Positions 8,729 through 18,057 of a DNA stretch of 64,000 nucleotides are shown here, one piece after another. Location of the stretch: NCBI GenBank assembly GCA_942492855.1, contig OW818647.1, forward strand, positions 496,001 to 560,000. Direction: 5' to 3'. This stretch comes from G963677485 sp942492855 (GTDB lineage Bacteria > Armatimonadota > HRBIN16). Position 1 is the first letter of the stretch, and every line of letters starts with the position of its first letter. The translations under genes and the position numbers were made by a program. The notes below the pieces were generated by a model. It was not told the origin of the DNA. It ran no database searches and saw nothing but the letters and a program-made list of their open reading frames with translations.

Positions 8729-10717
8729 ATGTTTGGTTTTGAGCTCACTGGCCAGCCTGGTCTGTGGCTATCTTTAGCTCTCGCTGTCTGGCTGCTGGTG
8801 GCACTCGTCGGAACTCTCCGCCGAAAATCCTCTGGGTATCTTCCTGCGATTGCTACTTTGGCGGGATGTCTGCTGGTGTTGGTCGCCGTATTTACCTCTC
8901 GCAATGGCATTTTCCAACTCCCTCCTTTATTGCATCTTGGTGATGCTCCGTTCCGCATGGTATTCGACCCGCTCAGCCGATGGTTCCTTGGGATCATCGC
9001 CGTGGTCGGCATACCGGTGGTGCTGTTTACCAGCGGATATCTGCACCACCTGCGTAAGCGGGTGGCGCTGGGTTACGTGTGGGCGGCGCTGGCGGTGCTG
9101 TTTATCAGCATGTGCGCCGTGGTGCTGGCCGGCAATGCAATGCTGTTCTTGGTGGCATGGGAGTGCATGGCGTTCAGTTCCTTCGTGCTGGTCGCCGCCG
9201 ACCACGGCAACCGAGATATTCGCCGTGCTGCGCTGATCTACCTGGGCGCCACCAGAACCGGAACCGCCTTTTTGATGGCTGGGTTCCTCTGGGCGCATCA
9301 GTTGACCGGCAGTTGGGAGTTCGCGCAGTGGGCATTGTCTGGTGCGTCAGCACTGGGCCCAGCGTTGCTTATTCTAGTGGGGCTGGCCACGAAAGCAGGC
9401 TCCTGGCCGTTTCACCTGTGGCTGCCCATCGCCCATCCCGCGGCTCCTGCCCCTGTGTCGGCTATCATGAGCGGCGTGATGATCAAAACCGCCATCTACG
9501 CCATGGCACGCTTCTTCGTTGTGGGTGACGCCTTTGTCCATCCCGCATTAGGGCCGGTGATTCTACTGCTCGGAGCAGTTTCCGCCTTCTGGGGTGTGAT
9601 CTTCGCGCTGCTGCAGCATGATCTCAAGCGGCTGCTGGCGTATTGCAGCGTGGAGAACATCGGCATCATCATGATGGGGCTGGGCATATCATTGCTGGGC
9701 AAGCAACTCCATATTCCGATGCTGCAGCAGTTGGGATTAGCCGCGGCTCTGTTCCACACGCTCAACCACGCGGTGTTTAAGAGCCTCCTGTTCCTCGGCG
9801 CGGGTGCCATCGATGCCCGAACCCACCTGCGTGATATCGAGAAGCTGGGCGGACTCATCCGCCGGATGCCTTGGACAGCCGGCGCGTTCATCGTGGGGAG
9901 TGCCGCCATCTGCGCACTGCCGCCTCTCAACGGTTTCGCCAGCGAATGGGTGCTCTTTCAGGGCTTTTTCGAGCTGGCAAAAGGCGGAGCGAGTGTGGCG
10001 ATGCGGTTAGGCGGTCTGCTATTGATGGGCTGGCTGGGGCTGATCGGCGCATTAGCCGTCGCCTGTTTTGTGAAAGCGGTGGGTGTGGTATTCCTGGGCA
10101 ACCCCCGCAGCCAGGAAGCGGAGAACGCCAAAGATGTCGGACAGACCATGGTCGCCGCCCAGTGGTATCTGGCGGCTCTGTGCCTGCTGATTGGTCTCTC
10201 GGTTCCGGCTCTACTGAGACCGCTTGGGGATGTGGTGGCGATGACCGGTCATAGTTCGCTGTTGGCCTCCACCTGGAGCCTTCCCATGCTGCCATTGGCC
10301 GTGGCGCTGCTGCTGGGGCTGATTTCGGTGAGCCTTTGGATACGCCAACTGCAGAAGCTCTACCCCGAACGTCGATTCATCACATGGGAGTGTGGGTTTG
10401 GCGAGTTGGGCCCTCGCACGCAGTATACCGCCGGTAGTTTCGCCCAGCCGATCTCGCGCTTGTTTGGCAAACTCTACAGCTACTCGCTGGAGGTGCAGCG
10501 TGGCGGACATGACAAACAGCTCTTTGCGGAGACCGTGCAAGCGGAAACCCATCACGAAGCGCATCTGGAGACTCATCTCTACGTGCCGCTGGTGAAGAGC
10601 ATCCAGCGGGTATCGGCGAATCTTATCATGCGCATCCAGGCTGGCAGCATCCACCAGTATCTACTGACGATGGCGCTGGTGTTGGCACTACTCCTGTGGA
10701 TAGGTCTTAACCGATGA
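8729..10717 (+). CDS. Ehr complex antiporter-like subunit 1 (HyfB/NuoL-like)
   Basis: A 662-aa polytopic membrane protein of the complex I / Mrp antiporter-like family, equivalent to HyfB/HycC. It has roughly 14-16 hydrophobic helices and a hydrophilic C-terminal extension. The charged residues of the proton path are kept: Glu145 in LVAWECMA, Lys222 in LATKAGSW, Lys253 in GVMIKTA, and His297/Lys300 in QHDLKR. It should therefore still translocate protons or sodium. It is the first gene of a six-gene operon; its stop overlaps the next start (ATGA). The ATG has GAAGGG upstream. Confidence 0.92.
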   Translation: MFGFELTGQPGLWLSLALAVWLLVALVGTLRRKSSGYLPAIATLAGCLLVLVAVFTSRNGIFQLPPLLHLGDAPFRMVFDPLSRWFLGIIAVVGIPVVLFTSGYLHHLRKRVALGYVWAALAVLFISMCAVVLAGNAMLFLVAWECMAFSSFVLVAADHGNRDIRRAALIYLGATRTGTAFLMAGFLWAHQLTGSWEFAQWALSGASALGPALLILVGLATKAGSWPFHLWLPIAHPAAPAPVSAIMSGVMIKTAIYAMARFFVVGDAFVHPALGPVILLLGAVSAFWGVIFALLQHDLKRLLAYCSVENIGIIMMGLGISLLGKQLHIPMLQQLGLAAALFHTLNHAVFKSLLFLGAGAIDARTHLRDIEKLGGLIRRMPWTAGAFIVGSAAICALPPLNGFASEWVLFQGFFELAKGGASVAMRLGGLLLMGWLGLIGALAVACFVKAVGVVFLGNPRSQEAENAKDVGQTMVAAQWYLAALCLLIGLSVPALLRPLGDVVAMTGHSSLLASTWSLPMLPLAVALLLGLISVSLWIRQLQKLYPERRFITWECGFGELGPRTQYTAGSFAQPISRLFGKLYSYSLEVQRGGHDKQLFAETVQAETHHEAHLETHLYVPLVKSIQRVSANLIMRIQAGSIHQYLLTMALVLALLLWIGLNR

Positions 10718-11637
10718 ACACACTAATATACCTACCCCTGGTTTTGGTCAATGTACTGATCTTGCCGCTGTTGCTGACGGGCATCATCCGCAAGGTGAAG
10801 GCGTTGATGCAAAACCGCATCGGCTCACCCGTCCTGCAGCCGTTCTATGATTTCGCGAAGATGATCCACAAGACCGAGACGGTCAGCCAGACCGCAAGCT
10901 GGGTATTTGCATGGGCTCCGCGCATTGGACTGGTCACGGCCGTGCTCGTGTCGATCATGGTGCCATGGAGCGGGCTACTTCAGCCCGGCAACTGGGCGAT
11001 GGTCACGAACTTTTTGCTGGTGCTGTACCTGCTGTCTCTCAGCAAGTTTTTCGCGATGCTGTCGGCCATCGATACCGGCTCAGCGTTTGGCGGGCTGGGT
11101 GCCAGCCGCGAGGCCACCATCTCCATGCTGGTGGAGCCCACCCTGGTGATGGGTCTGGCTGCGCTGGCTTTAGGCGCGGGCAGCACCAATCTGCTGAGCA
11201 TCTTCTCGGGGTCTGTAAGTCCGGCGGTGGCCATCCTGGTGGGTTGTGCGCTGGTGGTCGCCGCGCTGGCTGAGCTCTCACGCATGCCGGTCGATGACCC
11301 CACCACGCACCTGGAACTGACCATGGTGCACGAGGCGATGATCCTGGAGAACAGCGGACGGGGGCTGGCGTTTATCGAGTATGCCTCCGCGTTAAGGAGC
11401 TGTATCTTCCTGGGTTTGGCATCGCAGACGCTCATTCGGGCGATCCCAGGCTACCACGCCATCCCGCTGCTCGCGCAGTATGGCATCGGGTTGTTGGCGG
11501 TTGTGCTGATGGGGGTCGCGGTGGCGGTAGCTGAGGGCGTGCTGGTGAAGTTGAAGTGGCGCAGCGTGCCCAACTTCCTGGTGTTCGCGACGGTGATGAG
11601 TATGCTGGCGGCATTGATCGCAGCGGCTCAGGCTTAG
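10714..11637 (+). CDS. Ehr complex NuoH-like subunit (HyfC-like)
   Basis: A 307-aa integral membrane protein of the NuoH/HyfC/HycD family, with about eight transmembrane helices. Diagnostic stretches are QNRIGSPVLQPFYD after helix 1, GSAFGGLGASREA in the middle and MPVDDPTTHLELTMVHEAM in the acidic loop. In hydrogenases and complex I this subunit couples the peripheral arm to the ion-pumping arm. Its conserved acidic loop residues are intact, in contrast to the metal ligands of the peripheral subunits. It starts in a 4-nt ATGA overlap with the previous gene. Confidence 0.92.
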   Translation: MNTLIYLPLVLVNVLILPLLLTGIIRKVKALMQNRIGSPVLQPFYDFAKMIHKTETVSQTASWVFAWAPRIGLVTAVLVSIMVPWSGLLQPGNWAMVTNFLLVLYLLSLSKFFAMLSAIDTGSAFGGLGASREATISMLVEPTLVMGLAALALGAGSTNLLSIFSGSVSPAVAILVGCALVVAALAELSRMPVDDPTTHLELTMVHEAMILENSGRGLAFIEYASALRSCIFLGLASQTLIRAIPGYHAIPLLAQYGIGLLAVVLMGVAVAVAEGVLVKLKWRSVPNFLVFATVMSMLAALIAAAQA

Positions 11638-11657
11638 CGAGAGGAAGGCGAAAAGAT

Positions 11658-12302
11658 ATGAACCTGTCTCAAATCGACCTACTGGCCTCAGGGGCCGCCA
11701 TTCTGGCGGTGTGGGCGTGTGGGGTCAGCCGCATCAAGGTGCAGATCAGGCTTCTGGCTCTGCAGACCGCCTTCCTGGCGGCCATCTGCCTTCTTCTGGG
11801 TCTACACGAAGGCAGCACGCAGTTGCTAGTGCTGTCAGTCGTGGTGCTTCTCATCAAGGCGGTGGGCATTCCGGTGTTCCTGCAGTGGTCAGCCAGGCAT
11901 ATGGGCGTGGAACGCGATAGAGGCACCGGGGTGAACCTGACACCAGGGCTGATCATTGGCAGCGGTCTGCTGGCGGTGGGATACTTCATGGCCCCTCAGT
12001 TCGCGGTGTCCGGCATGGGCAATAGCGGTTCGGCCGGCATGGGCTTTGCGCTGATGCTGCTTGGGATGCTGCAAATGACCTCGCGTCGGTTGGCCCTCAG
12101 TCAGGTGATCGGCTTCTTGACGATGGAGAACGGCATCTTCCTGTACAGCCTGACGCAGACCAAGCACATGCCGATTCTGCTGGAGATGGGCAGCGTGTTT
12201 GAGGTGCTGATCGCAGTGATGATCGCTGGCATGGTGCTGTTCCGCATAAACCGAAGTTTTGAGCACATCGATGTCACAGATATGCAGGAGTTACGCCATT
12301 GA
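11658..12302 (+). CDS. Ehr complex HyfE-like small membrane subunit
   Basis: A 214-aa hydrophobic protein like HyfE, a NuoK-related subunit with about six or seven helices. The ATG at 11658 was chosen because GAGGAAGG lies just upstream and the protein begins at a typical first helix; the longer frame overlaps the previous gene by 82 nt and its extra residues look non-native. LTMENGIFLYS and EMGSVFEVLIAVMIA carry the conserved buried glutamates of this family. Its stop overlaps the TTG start of the next gene (TTGA). Confidence 0.88.
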   Translation: MNLSQIDLLASGAAILAVWACGVSRIKVQIRLLALQTAFLAAICLLLGLHEGSTQLLVLSVVVLLIKAVGIPVFLQWSARHMGVERDRGTGVNLTPGLIIGSGLLAVGYFMAPQFAVSGMGNSGSAGMGFALMLLGMLQMTSRRLALSQVIGFLTMENGIFLYSLTQTKHMPILLEMGSVFEVLIAVMIAGMVLFRINRSFEHIDVTDMQELRH

Positions 12303-13735
12303 TCTACCTGCTGCTCCTTCCACTTATCATCGCGGTGCTGGGCCTGATGCCCCGGCTGTCGCGCCATATCGCCCCCATCAGTGCTGGCCTGATGCTGCTG
12401 CAGTTGCCGGTGGCCATCTGGATCTGTCTACCTGCCTTCCGTGGGCAAACCGTAGTGGCTGGCAACTTCACCGTAGATGGTGTTGGGGCGGTCTTCACCA
12501 TCATCACCACACTGGTGGCACTCGCGGCGATGCTCCAAGCCGCCCTGCAGTTACCCGTAGAGCGTCTGACGGAACACAAAACCAGCGATAAAGCCTACTG
12601 CGGCTTCTTTTCGCTCTCTGCGCTGTTCCTGATTGCGATGTATACGGTGCCGCTCTCGCAGCACCTGGGCGTGATCTGGATGGCGATTGAGGCCACCACG
12701 CTGATGTCTGCCCCGCTGGTGTATTACCATCGCAGCCGCAGCTCGCTGGAGGCCACATGGAAATATCTGCTGCTCTGCAGCGTGGGCATCGCGTTCGCGC
12801 TTTTCGGCACGGTCATGCTGTTCGCCTCCCAGCACTCGTTCAACGGCGAGTCGATGATGCTGGCCGACTTAACGGCGCACGCCAGACAACTCGATCCCAA
12901 GCTGTTGAGCCTGGGCTTCATCTTCTGCCTGCTGGGATACGGCACCAAGGCCGGTATCTTCCCGCTGCACAACTGGCTACCCGATGCGCACAGCGAAGCG
13001 CCTGCCCCCTCGTCCGCTATGCTCTCTGGAGCGTTGCTGAACTGTGCTTTGGTGGCCGTCTGGCGGCTGTCGCAACTGATGGTCGCCGCCGGTCAGGCTG
13101 ATCTGGTGCGCGATCTGCTGGTGCCTGCGGGGGCGATCACGGTGATCGCCGCCAGTCTGATGCTGGTGCGACAGCACGACCTGAAGCGGATGCTGGCCTA
13201 TTCCAGCGTAGAGCACATCGGATTGCTGACGCTGGCGATCGGCATCGGTTCCACACCATTGTTCATGCTGCACGCATTCAACCACAGCATCATCAAGGTC
13301 GCCCTGTTCTTGATGGCGGGCGGCATCCTGCACGTCTACGGCACCAAGCAGTTGTCCAAACTGGGCGGACTGCTGAAGGCCTCGCCGTTGTGGGGCGCCG
13401 TTCTGATGTTGGCGGGCTTCGCCATCGCTGGCAGTCCGCCGTTTGGCACCTTCATCAGCGAATGGCTGCTGCTGCGCGACGCGCTGTCAGCGGGTGAGGT
13501 GGCGGCCACCATCACGGTGATCATCGGACTGACGATCACCTTCATCGCCATCACAACCCATCTAGGAAAAGTGGTGTTCGGCATCGAGCGTCCGCTTGTC
13601 CATGGTACGCCACAGCGGAGCTGGGCTTACGTGCCTGTCTGCCTGCTGGTGCTCAGTCTGCTGGCCGGTGTGGCGATTGCCCCGAATGTGATGAGTAGGC
13701 TGGTCATGCTGGCCCAACTGGGGGGTGCCCGATGA
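12299..13735 (+). CDS. Ehr complex antiporter-like subunit 2 (HyfF-like)
   Basis: A 478-aa antiporter-like membrane subunit equivalent to HyfF, the second Mrp/NuoLMN-type protein of the operon. Conserved ion-path residues include Glu131 (MAIEATTL), Lys217 (GYGTKAG) and His293/Lys296 (QHDLKR). A lysine present in subunit 1 (GVMIKTA) is replaced by Asn here (GALLNCA). It starts with TTG inside a TTGA overlap, so it is probably translated by coupling. A complex with two pumping subunits parallels the Hyf (hydrogenase 4) layout rather than Hyc or Ech. Confidence 0.9.
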   Translation: MIYLLLLPLIIAVLGLMPRLSRHIAPISAGLMLLQLPVAIWICLPAFRGQTVVAGNFTVDGVGAVFTIITTLVALAAMLQAALQLPVERLTEHKTSDKAYCGFFSLSALFLIAMYTVPLSQHLGVIWMAIEATTLMSAPLVYYHRSRSSLEATWKYLLLCSVGIAFALFGTVMLFASQHSFNGESMMLADLTAHARQLDPKLLSLGFIFCLLGYGTKAGIFPLHNWLPDAHSEAPAPSSAMLSGALLNCALVAVWRLSQLMVAAGQADLVRDLLVPAGAITVIAASLMLVRQHDLKRMLAYSSVEHIGLLTLAIGIGSTPLFMLHAFNHSIIKVALFLMAGGILHVYGTKQLSKLGGLLKASPLWGAVLMLAGFAIAGSPPFGTFISEWLLLRDALSAGEVAATITVIIGLTITFIAITTHLGKVVFGIERPLVHGTPQRSWAYVPVCLLVLSLLAGVAIAPNVMSRLVMLAQLGGAR

Positions 13736-15231
13736 ACCACAACTTCAAGTGTATCGATGAGACGCCCGCCAATCTGGCGAGAGCTGCCAAGAGCTGGCTG
13801 GGTAAACCCGGCCGGCGATACGGTCACTTCACCGCCCGAGTGTGCGAGGATGGCCGACTGTGCCTGGTGATGCTGCTGCTTGACCTCAACACAAGCGGCG
13901 GGGTGATCATGAGCGCAGCTCTGGCCGATGGCGAAACCGAATACCCGGCCATCACAGCCGAAATACCGGCGGCCCACTGGGCGGAGCGGGCTGTGGGTGA
14001 CTTCTTTGGGCTGCTGCCCATCGGCCATCCACGCTGGAAGTCCGTGATCCTGCACGACGGTATCTGGCCAAACGACCTCTACCCGCTGTCACCAAACGCG
14101 GGCCATCCGCGCGGACCATATGAGTTCATGCTGGTCACCGGTGAGGGGATTCATGAGATCCCCGTGGGCCCTATCCACGCGGGGATCATCGAGCCTGGTC
14201 ACTTCCGGTTTAGCTGCTCGGGTGAGGTGATCACCAACCTGAGTATCCGGCTGGGATACCTGCACCGCGGTGTGGAGAAACGGCTGGCGGAGCTTCCCTG
14301 GCCGCAGACAAGGTTTCTGGCGGAGTCGGCCAGCACCGACACGGCCCTGGGCAACGCGCTGGCCCATAGCGTCGCGATGGAGCAGTTGCTGGGCATCACG
14401 GCACCGGTGCGCGCGCAGTATCTGCGAACCATCGGGCTGGAAATCGAGCGGTTGGCGAACCATGTCGGCGACCTGGGTGCTCTGGCGGGCGATGTGGGCT
14501 ACAGTGCCGGCGCTGCGTTGTTCCCGCCGATGCGCGGCGCAGCCTTGAGTCTGGCGATGCTGTTGAGCGGCACCCGGCGTCAGCGATATTTCGTGAAACC
14601 CGGCGGAGTGGCGCGCGATCTGCCAGACGATCGGCGGCTGAAGATGATGACCGGCTTGGATGAGATGGAGACGCGTCTGCACGAGTTGATCCCATTGCTG
14701 CTGAAGAACTCGTCGGTCATGGAGCGCATGGAAGGTACCGGAGTGGTCTCGCTGGCAGTGGCGCGTGAGCTGGGGCTAGTGGGCCCCGCGGCGCGTGCCA
14801 GCGGCCGCAGCTATGACGCCCGCCGTGTTTACGCTCACGGGGTCTATCCGGAATACGCTCCCGAGCTGATCAATCACAAGGATGGCGATGTGATGGCACG
14901 CACCCGTCAACGCGCTGACGAGATATGGGGCAGTATCGAGATCATCCGACAACTGCTGAAGTCGCTGCCCGAGGGGGCCATATGCGAGGAATGCGCGCAC
15001 CTTCCGCTGGCACCGAACTCCAGCGGTGTGGGGATTGTGGAGGCGTGGCGGGGTGAACTGCTGCACTGGGTATTTACCGATGCTGCCGGCAAGATCAGCC
15101 GGTACGCCATCAAGGACCCTAGTTTCAACAACTGGACGGGTCTGTCGATGGCGGTGCGCGGCAATCTGGTGGCTGATTTCCCTGTCTGCAACAAGAGCTT
15201 CAACCTATCCTACAGCGGGAATGACCTTTAG
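13732..15231 (+). CDS. Ehr complex large subunit (HyfG/NuoCD-like) lacking NiFe ligands
   Basis: A 499-aa soluble subunit. Residues 1-130 are NuoC/30-kDa-like and residues 140-499 are the hydrogenase-large-subunit/NuoD fold. GYLHRGVEK (175-183) and VRGNLVADFP (475-484) align cleanly with HycE. At the first CxxC of [NiFe] hydrogenases the protein has Ser201-Thr-Asp-Thr204, and at the C-terminal DPCxxC it has Asn491-Leu-Ser493-Tyr-Ser-Gly496. All four metal ligands are thus gone, so no NiFe centre can form. The chain also ends at Leu499 with little left to cleave, and no maturation peptidase gene is nearby. It starts in an ATGA overlap. Confidence 0.92.
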   Translation: MNHNFKCIDETPANLARAAKSWLGKPGRRYGHFTARVCEDGRLCLVMLLLDLNTSGGVIMSAALADGETEYPAITAEIPAAHWAERAVGDFFGLLPIGHPRWKSVILHDGIWPNDLYPLSPNAGHPRGPYEFMLVTGEGIHEIPVGPIHAGIIEPGHFRFSCSGEVITNLSIRLGYLHRGVEKRLAELPWPQTRFLAESASTDTALGNALAHSVAMEQLLGITAPVRAQYLRTIGLEIERLANHVGDLGALAGDVGYSAGAALFPPMRGAALSLAMLLSGTRRQRYFVKPGGVARDLPDDRRLKMMTGLDEMETRLHELIPLLLKNSSVMERMEGTGVVSLAVARELGLVGPAARASGRSYDARRVYAHGVYPEYAPELINHKDGDVMARTRQRADEIWGSIEIIRQLLKSLPEGAICEECAHLPLAPNSSGVGIVEAWRGELLHWVFTDAAGKISRYAIKDPSFNNWTGLSMAVRGNLVADFPVCNKSFNLSYSGNDL

Positions 15232-15243
15232 GAGGACAGCATC

Positions 15244-15999
15244 ATGAGAAACACATTGCTATCGGTGTTGAAAACCGGCCTACTCACTCAGAAAGAGCTG
15301 TTCCCGGAACTGCCAGAAGAGGCCAACGGCCTCCCAATGGTGACGCAGACGCCATGCGACGGCGGTTCATGCGGGCAGTGTGCAGCCCTCTGCCCCACCC
15401 AGGCGATTGCGGTTTCCGATCGCGGCGTGTCGCTGGACCTGGGGCGCTGCATAGGTTGTCAGGCGTGTGTGGAGGTTTGCCCAACGGGTTCCATCGCACG
15501 GAACCGATCTACCAAGATCGCTTCGCTCAGCCGTGAAGGATTGGTGCTCACGGCAAATACGCCAGCAGCCAAAGACGATACGGCTGTGAACATGCCATTT
15601 CACCGCTCGCTGCACGTGCGCGTGGTGTCGACTGGTGATAGCGCGTCTGACCTGGAGGTACTGGCCAGCACCAATGCGATATTCGACATCACACAGTTTG
15701 GTGTCCATTTAGTGGCATCGCCGCGTTTTGCCGATGCGTTGCTGGTCACCGGCCCGGTGCCGCACGCCATGCAGGAGCCGCTGCGGCGCTGTTACCAGGC
15801 GATGGCGGAACCTCGGCTGGTGATTGCACTGGGCACCAGTGCCATCAGCGGCGGGCTGCATTCCGGCGGCTACACAGATGCGAACGGCGTGGACGCCGTG
15901 CTGCCGGTGGATTGCTATATCCCTGGCGACCCGCCGCACCCATGGAGTCTGCTCTACGGTGTGCTGCTGGCGATGGGACGGGATCCATCTACCCTTTGA
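15244..15999 (+). CDS. Ehr complex small subunit: two ferredoxin clusters plus ligand-free NuoB-like domain
   Basis: A 251-aa fusion. Residues 30-90 hold two 4Fe-4S motifs: Cys38, 43, 46, 50 (unusual C-x4-C-x2-C-x3-CP) and Cys69, 72, 75, 79 (classic). Residues 120-251 align with the NuoB/HycG small subunit, but the proximal cluster ligands are lost: CNGC became Ser133-Ala-Ser-Asp136, GxC became GTS (Ser199), and PGCPP became PGDPP (Asp229). Electrons could reach the two ferredoxin clusters but not an N2-like cluster. AGGAGG precedes the ATG after a 12-nt gap. The gene overlaps the convergent URO-D gene by 11 nt. Confidence 0.9.
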   Translation: MRNTLLSVLKTGLLTQKELFPELPEEANGLPMVTQTPCDGGSCGQCAALCPTQAIAVSDRGVSLDLGRCIGCQACVEVCPTGSIARNRSTKIASLSREGLVLTANTPAAKDDTAVNMPFHRSLHVRVVSTGDSASDLEVLASTNAIFDITQFGVHLVASPRFADALLVTGPVPHAMQEPLRRCYQAMAEPRLVIALGTSAISGGLHSGGYTDANGVDAVLPVDCYIPGDPPHPWSLLYGVLLAMGRDPSTL

Positions 16000-17086
16000 T
16001 GCTGCGTGCGACCTCCGCAGCCAGTGCGAACTTCTCCACGGTCACACCGGGCGGACAGCTATCGCTGTTCGCCAGCAGGAACGGCCCGCCTGCCCCTTCT
16101 GCGATGACCTGCTCCACGTAGCTGCCGAAGGTTTCGATGGGCTCATTCAGGAACCGCACCGGCTCGATGCCGCCGATGATGCCCATTCTGTCACCGCAGA
16201 CCTGCCTGATCTCTTTGATCTCGATATTACCTGTGGGGGCCGGTGAGGCACTCTCCACTGCGTAAACCCCGCCATCAATCATCTGCTCAATTAAGTAGCG
16301 TAGATGACCGCAGGCGTGCTGCACATACTTCTTTCCGTGTTCTTTCGCGATGTCACAGTATGCCTTAATCTCAGGTGCGATATACTTCGCGTATTGCCGC
16401 GGACTGTAGTTCTGTGTGCTGCTGTCTTCAAAGGTCAGGAAATATTGGTAGTCACTTTCTGCGGCGAGCTTGGCGCATTTCAGGTTGTTCACCATCATCG
16501 CCTGACATAGTTCATCTATCAGCTCCGGCTCATCCTGCATCATATACACCAGTTCCTCGGTGCCCACGTAATGCTCTACCATCGCTTGAAACGCGGTCTT
16601 CCCGCGGAAACACATCATGGCGAGTGAGAGGCCTTCGTTGGAGTTGGGGTCATTCATGAAGTTTGTTGCGACCTGCGGTTGCGCTTCAAAACGGGTATGC
16701 TGCTCGATCCATAGCTGAGTTTTCAAGTCCTCAGGCGACTTGCAGGGGTGCTCCACCAGGAACATGGTGCCACCCGCACCATTGGTGCGCCGCCAGGTCA
16801 GGTGCAAGCTGCCGACAGGGGTGATCAACTCCTGGTGGTGCCCGCCCGGTCGTTCGGTCACGATAGACTCCACCCCGTCCTGAGCGACCGATACGGGCAT
16901 CGGCGCCCCTCGCCACAATGGGTCCGCGCCGATCATCTTGTGGAACGGCAGTTGCCCCATCTGCTGTATCTCAGCAGGAAAATACTCCCACACATAAGCT
17001 AGAAATGGTGAAAACGGCATATGGTCCACAGGCTTTCCCGCGAGGGCAGCTTCGATACGTTCTTTAGAGGTCATTTCTGGCAGCAT
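15989..17086 (-). CDS. URO-D superfamily protein (not HemE)
   Basis: A 365-aa TIM-barrel protein of the uroporphyrinogen decarboxylase / corrinoid methyltransferase (MtaA, CmuA) superfamily. It carries a zinc-site pattern of the methyltransferase branch: HACGHL followed far downstream by NSDSCPPG. The Arg/Asp porphyrin-binding pattern near the N-terminus of true HemE (RQAGR) is absent; here the start reads SKERIEAALAGKPVDHMPF, typical of the non-HemE branch common in Armatimonadota and anaerobes. A methyl transfer or demethylation role is possible, but no corrinoid protein gene is adjacent. AAGGAG lies 11 nt before the ATG. It is tail-to-tail with the Ehr operon. Confidence 0.85.
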   Translation of the reverse strand: MLPEMTSKERIEAALAGKPVDHMPFSPFLAYVWEYFPAEIQQMGQLPFHKMIGADPLWRGAPMPVSVAQDGVESIVTERPGGHHQELITPVGSLHLTWRRTNGAGGTMFLVEHPCKSPEDLKTQLWIEQHTRFEAQPQVATNFMNDPNSNEGLSLAMMCFRGKTAFQAMVEHYVGTEELVYMMQDEPELIDELCQAMMVNNLKCAKLAAESDYQYFLTFEDSSTQNYSPRQYAKYIAPEIKAYCDIAKEHGKKYVQHACGHLRYLIEQMIDGGVYAVESASPAPTGNIEIKEIRQVCGDRMGIIGGIEPVRFLNEPIETFGSYVEQVIAEGAGGPFLLANSDSCPPGVTVEKFALAAEVARSIKG

Positions 17087-17364
17087 TGGTTTGATGGCTC
17101 CTTGTGTGGTTTCGGTGATGTCAAGTCGTCAACTCATTCTACACTAACGGTAGACGCGTGATCGGGTGACGAGGTACCGAGCCGACAGATGTGGGCTGAA
17201 TTTGAGTTACTGTTACCTGCCTCATACGAAATAATACAGATGCTACGATGGCATGCAGTGGCATCGTGATAGCTGGTAGATACAACCATGATGACAACTA
17301 ATAGGAATCGTGCCGGTCAATAAGGTAAAGTAGTGTTAGATATACCGGAATCTGGAGGTGCATC

Positions 17365-18057
17365 ATGGACGCCGAACAAAAACCGCGTAAACAGTTCGCA
17401 GGGGCTAACCTTGCGGGGGCCGAGTTACGTATGGCCGACCTTGCCGGTGCGAATATGGCCGGAGCTGACTTGAAGGGTGCCAACCTGGAAGGTGCCGATC
17501 TGACATCAGCCGACCTCAGCGGGGCCACGCTGGTTGAGGTTTACGCCCGAACTCTTGACGCCGCCGATGCAGATTTCAGCGGAGCCGACATGAGCGGTAT
17601 CAACCTGGAGCTTGCCAATCTGGCGAGGGCCGATATGAGCGGTTGCGAGTTGACCGGCGCATATATGCATGGTGCTGACATGACCGGCTGCAGCCTGGTG
17701 GGTGCCGACTTGTCTCATGCCAATCTGGAAAAAGTAAAACTAGTCGAGGCGGACATGCAGAGTGCTCTCCTAAAAGGAGCATCCATGCAGTACGCCAGGC
17801 TGAAGGGAGCAAGCCTTCAGGGGGCTAACTTCAGCAGTGCCAGTCTGGAAAATGCCGACCTCAGCAAGGCGAACCTCACTGGTGCTGAGCTTGATGGTGC
17901 CTGCTTGCGAGGGGCGAATCTCACCGGTTCGGTATTGTCTGGAGCCAACCTCAGCGGTGCCGACCTTCAGGATGCCGACTTCACCGGTGCCGAGGTGCGC
18001 GACATTGTGCTGGACGGTGCGAATATGTCTGGGGTGAAGGGGATGGTTTCGAAATGA
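17365..18057 (+). CDS. Pentapeptide-repeat protein
   Basis: A 230-aa protein made almost entirely of A(D/N)LxG-type pentapeptides from about residue 12 to residue 225. Such sequences fold into a right-handed quadrilateral beta-helix. Some members mimic DNA and protect gyrase (Qnr, MfpA); others have unknown scaffold roles. Central loops break the register near KVKLVEADMQ. GGAGG precedes the ATG at an ideal distance. Its TGA overlaps the ATG of the PPC-domain gene, so the two are co-translated and may work together. No signal peptide is present, so it is cytosolic. Confidence 0.93.
   Translation: MDAEQKPRKQFAGANLAGAELRMADLAGANMAGADLKGANLEGADLTSADLSGATLVEVYARTLDAADADFSGADMSGINLELANLARADMSGCELTGAYMHGADMTGCSLVGADLSHANLEKVKLVEADMQSALLKGASMQYARLKGASLQGANFSSASLENADLSKANLTGAELDGACLRGANLTGSVLSGANLSGADLQDADFTGAEVRDIVLDGANMSGVKGMVSK

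Noticed and set aside
8729..15999. Functional group 4 [NiFe] hydrogenase (Hyf/Hyc type)
   Set aside because: The gene order fits, but all four NiFe cysteines and all four proximal cluster cysteines are replaced and there are no maturation genes.
15989..17086. Uroporphyrinogen decarboxylase HemE
   Set aside because: The HemE substrate-binding Arg motif is missing and a methyltransferase-like His-x-Cys/Cys pattern is present; the same holds for 26432-27505.
17087..17364. Riboswitch before the pentapeptide-repeat gene
   Set aside because: A weak hairpin is present near 17238-17273, but no known riboswitch core could be matched.
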